A DNA stretch of 64,000 nucleotides from Gordius sp. MW1 (taxonomy: Eukaryota; Nematomorpha; Gordioida; Gordea; Gordiidae), in the NCBI GenBank assembly GCA_964036665.1, contig OZ038529.1, positions 22,950,060 to 23,014,059 of the forward strand, written 5' to 3'. Shown here piece by piece: positions 35,745 through 47,071 of the stretch (positions are counted from its first letter, which is position 1; the number at the start of each line of letters is the position of its first letter). The position numbers were made by a program, and so were the translations under genes. The notes under the pieces are model-generated. The model saw only the letters and a program-made list of their open reading frames with translations. It had not been told where the DNA came from and did no database searches.

Positions 35745-36510
35745 CGAAGGACGTTTAAGCCACTTAGAAATCTTGAGGATAGCGATTTGGAGGCGCTATT
35801 GGATGAAGGAGGACCCTGAAACGCAACCATAGCCTGCGGATTACTTAAAAGTGACATGGGAAGCTATTTATACAAATTTATAAATCATGTGAAAGATCCA
35901 AAAGATTGAAAAATTAGTTCCACATGAACTGGATGAAAGACGGTGGGAAAACCAAATCGCCACTTGCGAAATGCTACTAGCTAGGAACAAAACAAAGTCA
36001 TGCCTAATCTAATCATGATTGCGATGAAAAGTGGATATAATAGAAATCCTAAGCTTAAAAGATTTTATGTAACTGAAGTCGAGCCATGACATTGAATGCC
36101 AGGCCAAAATGCTAAGGACAGAAGACAAGGTTATTTGTATAGTGGGGGGAAAAGGTATGATCTATCAAAAGCGATTAAAACCAAGGGCAATTGTTTTTAA
36201 CCGCTACCAACAACAATGCGACTTATATCAAGTTTTGCGTTAAAAACGATCAAAATATCCAAAAAGACGTAGCAAGATAATTTTGCGTTATGATAATGCA
36301 CCAGCACACTGAGCAAAACTGGTCAAATCAACGCTTGATGGTTCAGTTGGGCTTTTGTATGCGGCCTACTCATAAAGTCCCATAATTTTAGGGATGCTGA
36401 GCAACGCTTGACTTCTAATGGAGATGACAAAACACTAAAAAAGAGCAGCGCCATTTTTGGCGTGCCAGATAGATGGAAAAATCTGTAGCCAATCTTTGAA
36501 AAAAATTACA
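35745..36510 (+). pseudogene. dead mariner transposase (irritans-like)
   Basis: Pieces in order: LEDSDLEALLDE-type block (35780), KLVPHELDERRWENQIATCE (35915-35970) with MLLARNKTKS after it, DEKWI catalytic region (36019), RYQQQCDLYQVLR (36195-36240), KRSKYPKR, ILRYDNAPAH (36280-36310) holding the next catalytic Asp, and a PDRW piece near 36460. This is the DD34D mariner transposase. Frames shift repeatedly and stops are many. Terminal inverted repeats were not recognised. Confidence 0.87.
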
Positions 36511-36901
36511 CCATCTTTATTTGTCTGCAATAAACGTTTATTTAATATGCGAAAATTCCGGTTTCATATTTTCATATCCGGTTATTTGCTTTTGACTTTC
36601 GTTTAAAGTTGTTTATCGACATGAGTATTGTTCTACGCAATGATTCTATATTAGTTTTATTTCTGCTCGTTAAAAATATTATTGATTCAGTGGCAAAAAA
36701 GAGGTTGTTCTATAAACTGCATTTTGAAAACATTTATGTCCAAAATTATTATAGAATAATAAAAACGAATTTATTTCTTACTAAAAACATAACTTATATA
36801 ATTAAAATATATTTTTTATTGCCTACAAATATTATATAACTTTTGTTTATTATCAAACGCAAGGAAAATCTCTGATATTTTTATTAATTGCGTTTTGCTT
36901 G

Positions 36902-39259
36902 ATGAAAGATGAAATTTTTATGGTTGCAGATCCCCACAATATAGAAAGTAATTGATAAATGTTTAACTATTTATAAATCTATAAAGAAATCGGAAAATTT
37001 GGACAATTGATCAAAAATATTAATGAAAAATTTATAGACGTGCTATTTATAGTTGATATCCAAGCGGGAAACGTAGAACATGATGCCAATTATGAAGCGG
37101 CTCTGGACAGTTTAGAGGTAAAAGTAAAGGGAAAAATTTATTTATGTTAAAAAATGAAATTGATTTATAACTTTTTCCGTTTTTGCGTCTAGTTCACAGT
37201 GGCATACATATTTAAGTCATTAATATCAACTGGTCAAGATAAGTTTATAAGGTTTGGCTTGATTCAAGACAGTCTTGACATTAAACAAGTCCAAATGCAG
37301 CTTACGCACATAGCAAATTACTCCACCTTCATTGCAACATTTTCAAAAATAAGCAATCAAAGTAATTTACTTTTATTTATTTATTTATTTAGCATAGGCT
37401 TTTATTTATTTATTTAGCAATGGCATTTATTTATTTATTTATTTAGCAATGGCTTCAAAACGCAAAAATGCCAACATAACATCGGCCTTGCATAAAGCTC
37501 TGGAATCTTTCAATACATTAGATATCAACAAAGTAGTCATCATATTTTCTGATAGATCTGAGTGGAACGATTCATTCATCTACCAAACAGCTGATAAACT
37601 AAAAGAACGAGGTAGGATCATACATTAATAATTCTATAAACTGGTGAACAGTGGATAATCTTTGAGTAAGGGTGTAGTCCGCCATCTTGAGACATACATA
37701 TTAACAAACGGAACGCTATTTATTTTGCTGCCTTTTAATATTAATCTTCAAAAATTTACTCATATCACATAACAAAAGAACTTAACAAAGAAAAGAACTT
37801 AAGTTTGAAAAACATTGTAAATAGCAAAAATGTGTTGTAAAGATCTGGGTTTAGTTTGGTCGACCTATGGTTTGACTCAGATTAACGGTCGACTCTACTC
37901 TGTTTTTCAAATTTCGACTAACCCCGCGTTCGTGATGACGCGCGAAGCGAAAAAAAGCGAAGTGAATTTTTGTGCTAATTTATCAAACTTTTCATTATTT
38001 TTCTTAATATCTTATATTCATCATGAATTTCATCATATATCACGAAAATAACAATAGTAAATATGAGGTGTTCATAGTGAAACCGCAGACGAACATTTTC
38101 GCAGTCGCCTGCGGCAAAAAAAGCGAACGAAAATTAAGATACAAATCATTTTGTTCTTTTCGCGCAATGGTTAAAAAATTATTTTCGTTCGCTTTTGAGG
38201 CGAAAATAATTGTCTGCGGTTTCACCATGAACACCTCATATTTACAATTGTTATTTTTGTGATTTATGATGAAATTCACGATGAATATAAAATGTTAAGA
38301 AAAATAATGAAAAGTTTGATAAATTAGCACAAAAATTCACTTCGCTTTTTTTAGCTTCGCGCGTCATCACGAACGCGGGGTAAGCCTAGATGTCGACTAG
38401 GAAAACAGACCAAAAACTAATGGTGTGTATGTTTAGTCGACTAAAATTAAAGGTCGGCTAAACTAAACCCAGGTCTTTTTACAACACCAATACATATACA
38501 CATAGATTAAGACTGTTCATTCCCTTCAAAAAAATGATGCCAATTTTGGCGTCATTTATTACTTTATAAAAAATGCAAATTTTGTGAAGGAGAGATTAAT
38601 AGATTAAAAAGTTAAGAAATTGTAAATATTCATTAGTAAAAATATAATAAATTAATTTTACTTCGTTTAAACTAACATTTGCTAGCATTTTTTTTCTTAG
38701 GTGTTATTTTATTAAATAGTTGTTAAGCTAATATTAATTGCTGAAAAGTAATTTAAAAATGTTTACAAGATAGAAAAGCATATCTTATTTGATAAAAATT
38801 ATTATAAATTATATAAACATCAATTACAGAAATAATTGAGAATTTATTTGGCAGGATAGTATTTGCAAATGGCGGTAAAATGGGCATCACTTTTGCGATA
38901 TGTATGTAAGTATAATGAGCAGTCTTAGTTTATGTATGTATATACATTAACATGGCCTAAGTTGCTCACTAAATTTCAATGCAAAGCTGTTCGCCAGTCT
39001 AAAGTATTATTAGTGTATGGTTATATAAAGAAATATTTTTAAATATTTTTTTAAAATTAATTAACAAATTATTTTAGATATCAAAGTGATCTTGTTTGGG
39101 GGAAATCACGAAATCAAAATAGCCGACCTTGATCCCAGGGTAACGCTAGCGCCCAATATATATCTGTTCACCGATTTCGATAATCTCTACAAATCGTATA
39201 TGACAATTTTCAAAAATGATTCCGACCGATTGTCTATCAATAGCACCCGACCCGGTTGA
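36902..39259 (+). CDS. von Willebrand factor A domain protein
   Basis: Five exons: 36902-36947 (its start is not certain), 36987-37117, 37193-37361, 37447-37611, 39078-39259; introns 39, 75, 85 and 1,466 bp; all phases agree. About 230 residues from ATG 36902. In-frame sequence upstream encodes a hydrophobic KSLIFLLIAFCL just before that ATG, so a signal peptide with an upstream start or exon is likely. VWA landmarks: DVLFIVDIQAGN (first strand), KFIRFGLIQDS, ANITSALHKALESF, VVIIFSDRSEWND, ADKLKERDIKVILFGG, LFTDFDNLYKSY near the end. The metal site is degenerate: DIQAG in place of DxSxS. VWA domains bind other proteins outside or inside cells; the partner is unknown. The last intron carries nested miniature elements. 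The acceptor of exon 37447 sits in a threefold repeat. Stop TGA at 39257. Confidence 0.88.
37831..38489. mobile_element. inverted-repeat miniature element, copy 3, split by a palindrome
   Basis: Ends TGTGTTGTAAAGATCTGGG and the inverse CCCAGGTCTTTTTACAACACC, then TTTAGTTTGGTCGACC and its inverse GGTCGGCTAAACTAAACCC; the same family as in the homeobox intron. It lies in the last VWA intron and is split by the element at 37922-38380. Confidence 0.8.
37922..38380. mobile_element. 459-bp near-perfect palindromic element (PIF/Harbinger-like)
   Basis: Starts CCCCGCGTTCGTGATGACGC and ends with its inverse, with TAA on both sides (37919-37921, 38381-38383), the three-base target known for PIF/Harbinger. 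The two arms, about 190 bp each, are reverse complements almost throughout (GGTGTTCATAGTGAAACCGC against GCGGTTTCACCATGAACACC), with a short unlike centre near 38100-38200. The single strand would fold into one long hairpin. Reading frames on opposite strands here are mirror images, not genes. Confidence 0.88.
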
Positions 39260-41592
39260 CAGATGTTCTGAACTTCCTGTCACGTGATATCCACCAGCTG
39301 ATATTTGCTCATCATCCGTCACCATCTTGTTTTTATCCCCCGCTTTCTCTTACATATTTTTTATCTACTCGTTGTTATACCTTTTATCATCATCTTTTCG
39401 AAAAATATCGTTTTACAATGTGATTTAAACCGCAAAAAGATTTTTACAATTTAATATAATTAGAAGTTTATAAAAAAATATAACTATAGTCTCTCATCCA
39501 TTGGAGTAGCCCGCATTGGGAATAGAGTAAGTGGCAATAATGATTAAGGAGGGGTAGAATGATAATTTTTTAAGATTTTAGCCATAATTTTAATGAATTT
39601 TAACAAATTTTTGTTAGTGGAGCAGCCACGCCTCCCCCCTCCCCCTTGGCTACGCCCTTGCTCTCATCTTCAATCAATATTAGTTTCTATATTTATCATA
39701 CAAATTATTGCAATTATTTGGTAACTTTATTTAAGGAATAAAAATAAGTGGAGAGAAGATAAATTTAGAAAGGATAGGAATCTGCGAGGGGTTTATCACA
39801 AAGTAAATGCTGCGAAATAACGTTTGGTCCTGATAAGGGAGCAGAATATTGCAGGATTTGGTCAAATTGGTGACGTTCGAAAAATTGAAAAAAACCCGGT
39901 CGAGTTTGGGTTGGAACAAACTTATTCTATTTTCTTTACGTTTTTTAATAATAAATCTTAAAGGCAGACTTAAATATTTAATTATAATGCCTTGAAGTTT
40001 AAAATTTGCTTATTTCAGGAGGGGGGGGGTCCTGCAAAATAGAATTTATCAGGTCAGGGCCCTATCCTTTTACTTTTATTCCTCAACCCGATATTTTTTA
40101 ACGTAAATTTTATGGCAACTTTTGCTATTGAAATATATTATACCACATAAAGATTGAAATTGATATTGCTATTCAGTCTTAAGTTAAAACAAAAAATCCA
40201 ATTTCTCTGGTTAATTACATTTTTTAACGGTTGAAAAACGTGCTTAAATTTTTTTTAGTTTATATAAGTTTTAATGTTGTAATATATGAATTAGTTAAGA
40301 TATACCCAAGAATACCAGAAATTTCTTAAAAGTTATTATATAGGGGGGAGGGGTAGGAATTTAAAAGCAATACTCCGCTATACAAATATATTTATTTTAT
40401 ATGCAATCAAATTTATTTAAAACATATTTTGCAAATAGTAGGTTCCTCTAAGGCCAGGTCACAAATTTTAGCTATAAACTTAAAAAAAATATTTCATGGA
40501 TTAGAATGTGGGTGGGGATCGCCCCAGCTTGGCTCATTTAAATATTATGTATAAATACATGGGCTTAGCCAGGTGTTGGATTGGGGGGGGGCGAAACGTT
40601 TAAAAGTTCAATTGGGGGGGGGGGGGCAAAACATAATTTTTTCCGTCTTTAAGGGTTTTTGCGTTGAAATATATTTTTTTGTAATTTGGGGGGAGGGGGG
40701 CGGCCGCCTCCCTGGCTATGCCCATGTGTATATAAATTATAAAAAACAATTTTTTTTTTAATTTAGTAAAATATCCCAAGATATAATAAAATTTAGTGCA
40801 TAATTTGTCTCAGAACATATAATCCTTTGTACTCTAAAACTGTTATATATTTCCCTAATGAGAGTTCTGAAAATGGGCGTAGCCAGGTTTTGGATTAGGG
40901 GGGGGGAACATAATTTTTTCAGTTTTTAAGAGTTTTTGCGTTGAAACATATTTTGTTACGGCCATGGTTCTGAATATTTTATTTCGGGTAAGATAGGAGG
41001 TAAGGCAGGGTGTGGGCACTTTACGTTTTTGATCAAAATAGCAACCAAAATCCAGCTTAGATATGTTACAATCTGTGTTTATATTTAAATGGCTAAATTA
41101 AAATAAGTAGAGATTTACACGTAAAATATCAAAAAATGTAACTTTTACAATTATATAAATCAACAAAATTGTAATAATAGTTTATAATATCATTAAATAT
41201 CAAAATCTATTTACAAAAATTGCATAGCAATTAAAAGTATAGATTAGGAAACTAATAACATTTCATTAGGTATTCATTTAACCAGCTCTCTAACTTACTC
41301 TAATCTAATATGCAACTGCACTTAAAAGTCAGAAATACAATCTCATGCCATTAAATGATGTGACACAAATTTATTCTAAAAGCATATAATATAAACGTTG
41401 CTGATGGCACAATCAAGAACATAGCTTATTATATAATACAGAATAAATATTGCAATTAATTAAAAAAAAAGCATACAAATACTTTCTTTTATACATCTAG
41501 GTTAAATATTGTGTGACAATACAATTTTTGTATGAAAATTTTTTAGATACATAAAGAGCAATTACATATCAAACAGAGAAACTTTATATTCA
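39260..41592. other. gene-free stretch with several miniature repeats
   Basis: 39500-39660, 40558-40726 and 40874-40966 are GGGCGTAGCC-type copies (the last lacks its right half). 41210-41232 is a lone AAATTGCATAGCAATTAAAA end. Otherwise AT-rich with nothing coding. Confidence 0.5.
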
Positions 41593-42220
41593 CTATTTTT
41601 TATCAGTGGTATTTTGAGATTGTTGTAATGATAATATTGCTTGAATTTTCATTTGTATCACATCCTCAATTCCTTAGTAGTTTAATTTAGGAGCAACAAT
41701 AAGTAATATACCTTTTTTTAAGCTCAATTTATCATTTAAGGCTGGTTTAAATCTTTCATACTGTCGATTAATGTAATCAATCCTTCTTTTAAAATAATCT
41801 TTACCATCTTTTGTACTCTATGCACATATATAATAAATTGAGAATATATTTACTTTCTCTATGTAATAACCAGTTCCTATATCAAGAATGAGCTTGGGCG
41901 GAAGACTGATTTCCCCAGACACATAGAGCTGAAATATAAGATAAAATATTAAATTCAAAAATTACGCTTTGAGTTAGGGGAACCATAGCTTTTTGCTTAT
42001 CATTTTTCAATTTGTTTAGGTAATCAACGGAATTCAAAGAATTTTGTAACTTTTTTAATGCAGTTTCGAGTTGTTCAAATGAATGCGTTAAATACTCAAT
42101 ATCCTATAGTAACTTAATTAAATTAATAATTAAATGACATACAGTCTCAACGTTTTCACGCAATGCTTCAAGCTGTGGAATAGTTAATTGAGCGAGATTT
42201 ACCACTGGAGGATTGGACAT
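41593..42220 (-). CDS. PFDN5: prefoldin subunit 5
   Basis: Five exons: 42143-42220, 41966-42103, 41854-41928, 41712-41817, 41593-41672. Introns are 39, 37, 36 and 39 nt with GT-AG ends, all in phase; 158 residues (human 154). Matches to PFDN5 along the whole length: N-terminal LAQLTIPQLEALRENVETDI, then SFEQLETALKKLQ, MVPLTQSLYVSGEISLP, LILDIGTGYYIEK, KDYFKRRIDYINRQYERF, and a coiled C-terminus. Prefoldin is a six-subunit cytosolic co-chaperone that hands unfolded actin and tubulin to the CCT chaperonin; subunit 5 is an alpha-type subunit with two long coiled-coil helices joined by beta hairpins, as seen here. ATG 42218-42220 is the only start before an upstream AT-rich region. A probable divergent gene begins about 40-60 bp away. 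Confidence 0.97.
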
Positions 42221-42259
42221 GAAAAAGAAGATAAAAAATTACAATTAACACTCAATTAG

Positions 42260-42799
42260 ATACAAATTCGTGGCATGTTATGAGACAGAGGTGGTTTGAT
42301 ATTATAGCTAAGCAATGCTTTGATCTTAACCTACCCAAATTTCAAAATTATAATATAGACTTATGGTAGAAGTTCACAGAAGTAATTAGACGTTTTAAAT
42401 AGTTAAGAGTCAAATGTATTATAAACGCTTTAAACTCGTCACAGGATCCCAATGTTCGATATAGAAAATACTCAACATATTAAAGGTCCAAATGAGCCTC
42501 AAAACTGACCCTCAGCTATTTTAAATCTTGGATGCAAGATCAATACTAGAACCCTAGGCTTAACACTATACTAAACTTTAGGCCGTCTCATTGTAGCCTT
42601 ATAATGAACAAATGTTGATTAAATTAACATCAACTAATCCTAACCCAATTAAAATTAAAAAAGAATTTAGGCAAGACTCCGTCATTTATTTATAATAACA
42701 CGATGCATTGTCTTATTCTCTAACCAGAATGAACAAACTATGATGGATGAGTCCTATAATGAAATCTGGCAATTTCATTTTGCTGAACAACATTCTTAA
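42260..42799 (+). CDS. probable small multi-exon gene, divergent from PFDN5
   Basis: Not recognised. Segment 42260-42365 reads TNSWHVMRQRWFDIIAKQCF with further open frame FDLNLPKFQNYNIDL; an ATG lies at 42280 (MRQRWFDII). Donor TTATG|GTAGAAG joins with a 44-nt intron to 42410 (CQMYYKRFKL, donor possible at 42438). The last exon, 42671-42799, follows a good acceptor (AAAGAATTTAG) and reads ARLRHLFIITRC, then SNQNEQTMMDESYNEIWQF, stop TAA. Phase 0 fits between 42437 and 42671. The middle part (42440-42670) is also rich in short open pieces, so exons may be missing. The long hAT-like element starts 10 bp after the stop. Confidence 0.4.
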
Positions 42800-42809
42800 T
42801 CATTTGAGG

Positions 42810-44270
42810 CAGGGGCGTAGCCAGGATTTTCTCAAGGGGGTAGAAATTTTCCAATTTTTTAAAAACATTTTTATTTCAATAAATTATTTATAAGGCGGAG
42901 CCCCCGAGGAGATGGGGGTCTGGGGACGAAGCCCCCAGCTACGCCCGAAGGGCTTATTTTTCTATTTACTAATATAATATTATTAACTAGATGAACCCGG
43001 CAAACGTTGTTTTGCCATTTACCCGGGTGTATTAAATTATGTTGGAATTTTAGGGCATATATGATGATAAAGCGGTTATTGAAGTAAAAATAAAGTTTGA
43101 TGTCTATATGTTCTACTTCTATTCTTCTATTTCCGTATACAGTGCAAGGCGTACGAATACTCGAAAACTACTGGACCGATTTGCATTTGGCTCGAACAAT
43201 CTTAAAACATGCTCCGGAGTGTCAGGAATAAACTGTGAAATTTTGAGCCAAATCGGATTGGTAGTTTTCCAAAAAAGTTGAGAATCAGGCGCTAAACTGT
43301 TCTCGAAAACTACTGGACCGATTTGGCTCAAACAAATCTTAAAACATGCTCCGGAGTGTCAGGAATAAACTATGAAATTTTGAGCCAATTCGGTCTGGTA
43401 TTTTTCAAAATTGGTGGCGGCATACACACATAGTTTCATTTTTATATATAAGACTAGATGAACCCGGCAAACGTTGTTTTGCCATTTATTTTTGCATTTT
43501 GCAGTATCACTTTTTAAGTGTTTCTAATGGCTGTAGACTTACACTTTATGTATAATTGACTAAAAACATAAAATATTCATAACGCAGTACAGATATAACC
43601 CAAATAATTTATGGTAAAGTTTAGCATAAGCCTTAAAGAAATGTCACTGAGTTTTAAATGTAATTTAAGTTTCTTCTACAAAATAAACGCATAACCATGA
43701 CATAAAATACTTTGTAGAATCTAATGTTTATATTCCTCTGGTTCATTCATATGGTAACGGGTCTGACCTGATTTAATATGAAAGAAAATTTTTATGCAGC
43801 CATAAAACATTTAAGCTTCATATATTATACTGCATAGCATATGACGTCTTTATTAATTGCCAAACGTATAAAACAACGTATAAAACAAAAAAACGTGACC
43901 CTTCGAAAACTACAGGCCCGATTTGACTCAAACAAATCTTAAAACATGCTCCGGAGTATGGGGAATAAACTCTGAAATTTTGAGCCCGGTCTGGTAGTTA
44001 TCCAAATTTGGTTTTATTAAGTGCCAAAACGTATAAAACAACGTATAAAACAAAAAAACGTGACCCCTCGAAAACTACTGAACCGATTTGGCTCGAACAA
44101 ATCTTAAAACATGCTCCGGAGTATGGGAAATAAACTGTGAAACTTTGAGCCAAATCGGTCTGGTAGTTTTCCAAATTTGGTTTTATTAAGTGCCAAAACG
44201 TATAAAAAAAAATAATTTTTGGCCAAGGGGGTAAACTATCCGTTTTTCTACCCCCTTGTCTACGCCCCTG
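42810..44270. mobile_element. long hAT-like element, 1.46 kb, exact 8-bp duplication
   Basis: Ends CAGGGGCGTAGCCAGGATTT and the inverse ending TCTACGCCCCTG; flanks ATTTGAGG at 42802-42809 and 44271-44278 are identical. Inside are the arms TTTTTAAAAACATTTTTATT and GGCCAAGGGGGTAAACTATC, and two units starting ACTAGATGAACCCGGCAAAC (42984 and 43453), each followed by AAACTACTGGACCGATTT-type repeats. No transposase frame remains; the middle has been replaced by other repeats. Confidence 0.9.
42984..44210. repeat. internal direct repeats inside the long hAT-like element
   Basis: ACCCGGCAAACGTTGTTTTG occurs at about 42994 and 43461. A block with AAAACTACTGGACCGATTTG and AAACATGCTCCGGAGT occurs four times (about 43154, 43300, 43900, 44067). 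GCCAAAACGTATAAAACAAC is repeated near 44022 and, diverged, near 43858 and 44195. Origin unknown. Confidence 0.8.
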
Positions 44271-45047
44271 ATTTGAGGTCAATACAATATTTAATATTTG
44301 GGTTTAAAGAAACCTTTAATTTCTCATTCGAAGATTGAATGAAAGATGTTGAGTCTCTGATAAATTGTATTACAGTTCGCGATTTATATTTTAACTATTT
44401 TCATGAATGTTTAAATTCTATGGTACAATCGTAATTCGTTCTAAAAATATTATGTAAATTTATTTAAATTTAAATTCTGGTTGTTCAAGATAGGGAGCTG
44501 GTGACAAACTTGTCATATACACAGTCCCCGTTTTAATTTTTTCTTTACTTCATTTAACTCTTTACTTTTTGGCTTCATGCTTATTGGACATTTGGAGTAC
44601 TTTTATGTTTCAGTTAAAATATCATATACAATTAGAGCCCTGCAAAATGAAATTTTTTCTGTCCAAGCCCTGCCCGACGTCTCAGTTAGTATTTTTCCCT
44701 AGCACCGGCCCGAGCCCGAACGTATTATTTTTGGACCCTTGCCCTAGTCCGACTAGATTTTTCAAATAGAAAATTTTAAAGATTTATTTTGAAATTTTTG
44801 AAAATTATTTCTCCATATAAATACATACATAATGCATTAAATTGTTATTAATGCATTAAATTGTTATTACTCGTAATTTACAACTAGGATAAATTTAAAA
44901 AACCATTTTTACTCGCTACAATTTATTCAGCTAATAATTTAAAGCTCGATGTCTAACTTTATAAAATATGTTTTTAGTTCCAATTATAAAACTTTTTAAA
45001 ATATTTCCTTATTTTATTTCTAAAGTAACAGCTACTATGAATATATA
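44271..45047. other. gene-free stretch
   Basis: 44632-44760 is an AGAGCCCTGCAAAAT...CCGGCCCGAGCCCG repeat fragment, the same type as at 14735, 34142, 47250 and 63118. Nothing coding. Confidence 0.45.
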
Positions 45048-47071
45048 GTGATGCGGAAAAACCGAGGAAAATCTCGGTCTCGTCTCGAGACGAGAATTTT
45101 GATGTCGAGTCGAGACGATACGAGATTTTTTCGGCGAGTTCTCGACTTTTTATTGATCGTTAGATTTTAGTAAATTATTGTGTATTTTAACTTGCATGAT
45201 TTATATTTATTTAAGATTAAGTGTGTTTAATATGTATGGAATATATTTGTTAAAAATCCCTAAGTGTAGTAAATATTATATATCATTATTAAATATGACA
45301 AAATTTTAGGCTTAGAATGAGTTCTGATGGAATAGTGAATATTACTAAAGCATATTTTAATTTCGCAGTTACTCATCCTGCAAGATGCGGTAATTATAAA
45401 TATAAGGTCAATTAGTTTGAAAAATTATACAAGTTAAGCTAATGTGGCTCGAGATTTTTGAGCACCCGCCTAACGATTTCAAAAGTACAATAGAGTATTT
45501 AATGACACCGTAATAGATTAAATATTAAATCATGAGTTTTTTAGAAGTTTGTATGCTTTATCTAATAGTATACCTCCCAATATTTGAACCCTTTTAAAAA
45601 GACTTATGTGATTACATAGTTTTGTCATATGAATTACTTTTCACAATATTAGTTGGGTTGGCAGGTGCATATAAATTTACTATAACTTATATAATTGTGG
45701 AATATAAAATAAATACACGAACCTATACTGTATTCGATAAATCACTATTTAATGGCAAAGTTAGTTAGAATTTGAAGGTAATTATTTGGAATATAAATTT
45801 GATTATAATGATTTATGTCATAAGTTTAAATATGTGTTAATTTAAAGTTCAAAACCTTATGTTCTTAATCCTATAATAATGCTGCTTTTATTGTTGTTTT
45901 TACAACGTTTTAATATGTGCAACTAGTTATCAATTCTGTAAATAATAATATATCATTAAAAGGGACTTGCACTTTGTGGTAACGCTATACATAGTAAACA
46001 TGCAATAAACACTATGGACTATAATTGATGATGGTTATCAATGAACTAAAACGTCTGCCTTAAATATGTTAAGGACCACTTTGAAGCTCTAGCCAGGGTT
46101 TTTGGTCAATTATGCAACCATAGACTAGATAGACTGCTCATTAACCCACAAAATGTGTACCCTTTTTTCCACTATATTGAAAGGCACATTGTAAAGTGGT
46201 GATCATATAGAAATTTGTAATTTTCGCAAATTAAATAATCTTAAAAAGGTAAATAAAAAAATATTGAATTGGGTAGATATCAAAAACAACATTTTAAAGT
46301 AAATATCATATAAAAAATAAATAAAAATGAAAAATGTAAAAAATGCGATTAAAGTTTGTTTAATAATATAGCGCCATAATTGCTATTTTGTTATATTTTT
46401 TATATTACGAATGAATAAAAAAAATATTTTACCTCAAAAATATTAATTTATTGACGTTCGTTTTAATTTATAAAGAAGTTAAATTGACTGTTATAGGGCA
46501 AAATTACATGGTTAAAATACACCAGTTGCCCTTTTCAAAATGGAGGAAAATTTGACACACAATCAACCATATGCAACATTTGGCATGAGCAGTTTATCTA
46601 GTCTATGTATGCAACTAAGTCGACTATAAGCGAACTTATAATTTTCTAAGTCTATTTATAGTTGACAGACACAGTGAATTTGATAAAAATGTTGTAGCAA
46701 TAAAATTCAATTTTTTGTACTTTAAATTATAGTTTTTTAGTCTGCACTTTACATAGAAAATGTTATTTTTATGAATTAATTCATATCTTATTGTCAATGA
46801 GATATCGTGTTCCGGTTAATAATCTTTAAAAAGTTTGTGTATTAAAGTTTTTCAAAAAATATAAAAGTTTGCCATTTGGATTTTTAACACTTATTTAATA
46901 TTTTTAATAAAACAGGAGAAATTTTTAATCCATATATATTTTTTTAAAAAAAGACGAGACGAGACCGAGATTTTTTTAGACCGAGACGAGATCGAGATTT
47001 TCACATAATCGCTCCCGAGACGAGACGAGATTTCGTTTTCGAGACCGAGACGAGACGAGATCGAAACACTA
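45048..47071. mobile_element. element with TCTCGTCTCG-rich inverted ends
   Basis: Left end GTGATGCGGAAAAACCGAGG followed by TCTCGGTCTCGTCTCGAGAC; right end, inverted, GTGTTTCGATCTCGTCTCGT with further TCTCGGTCTCG words. A solo right-type end is at 14816-14945. The 2-kb middle is AT-rich, has no long frame, and contains a hAT-type miniature element (46119-46607). Boundaries are approximate and the class is unknown. Confidence 0.6.
46119..46607. mobile_element. hAT-type miniature element (CATAGACTAGATAGACTG family), copy 3
   Basis: Ends CATAGACTAGATAGACTG and its inverse ending TAGTCTATG; flanks TATGCAAC are identical (8 bp). Core words are shared with copies at 19.8 and 26.6 kb. Confidence 0.92.

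Noticed and set aside
36609-36839. Plus-strand frame MSIVLRNDSILVLFLLVKN as first exon of the VWA gene
   Set aside because: It begins like a signal peptide, but no donor joins it in phase with the next exon.
38023-38279. Long frames on both strands
   Set aside because: They are mirror images caused by the palindromic element; both read nearly the same peptide.
40573-40761. Plus-strand 62-codon frame
   Set aside because: It is read through the G-runs of a miniature element.
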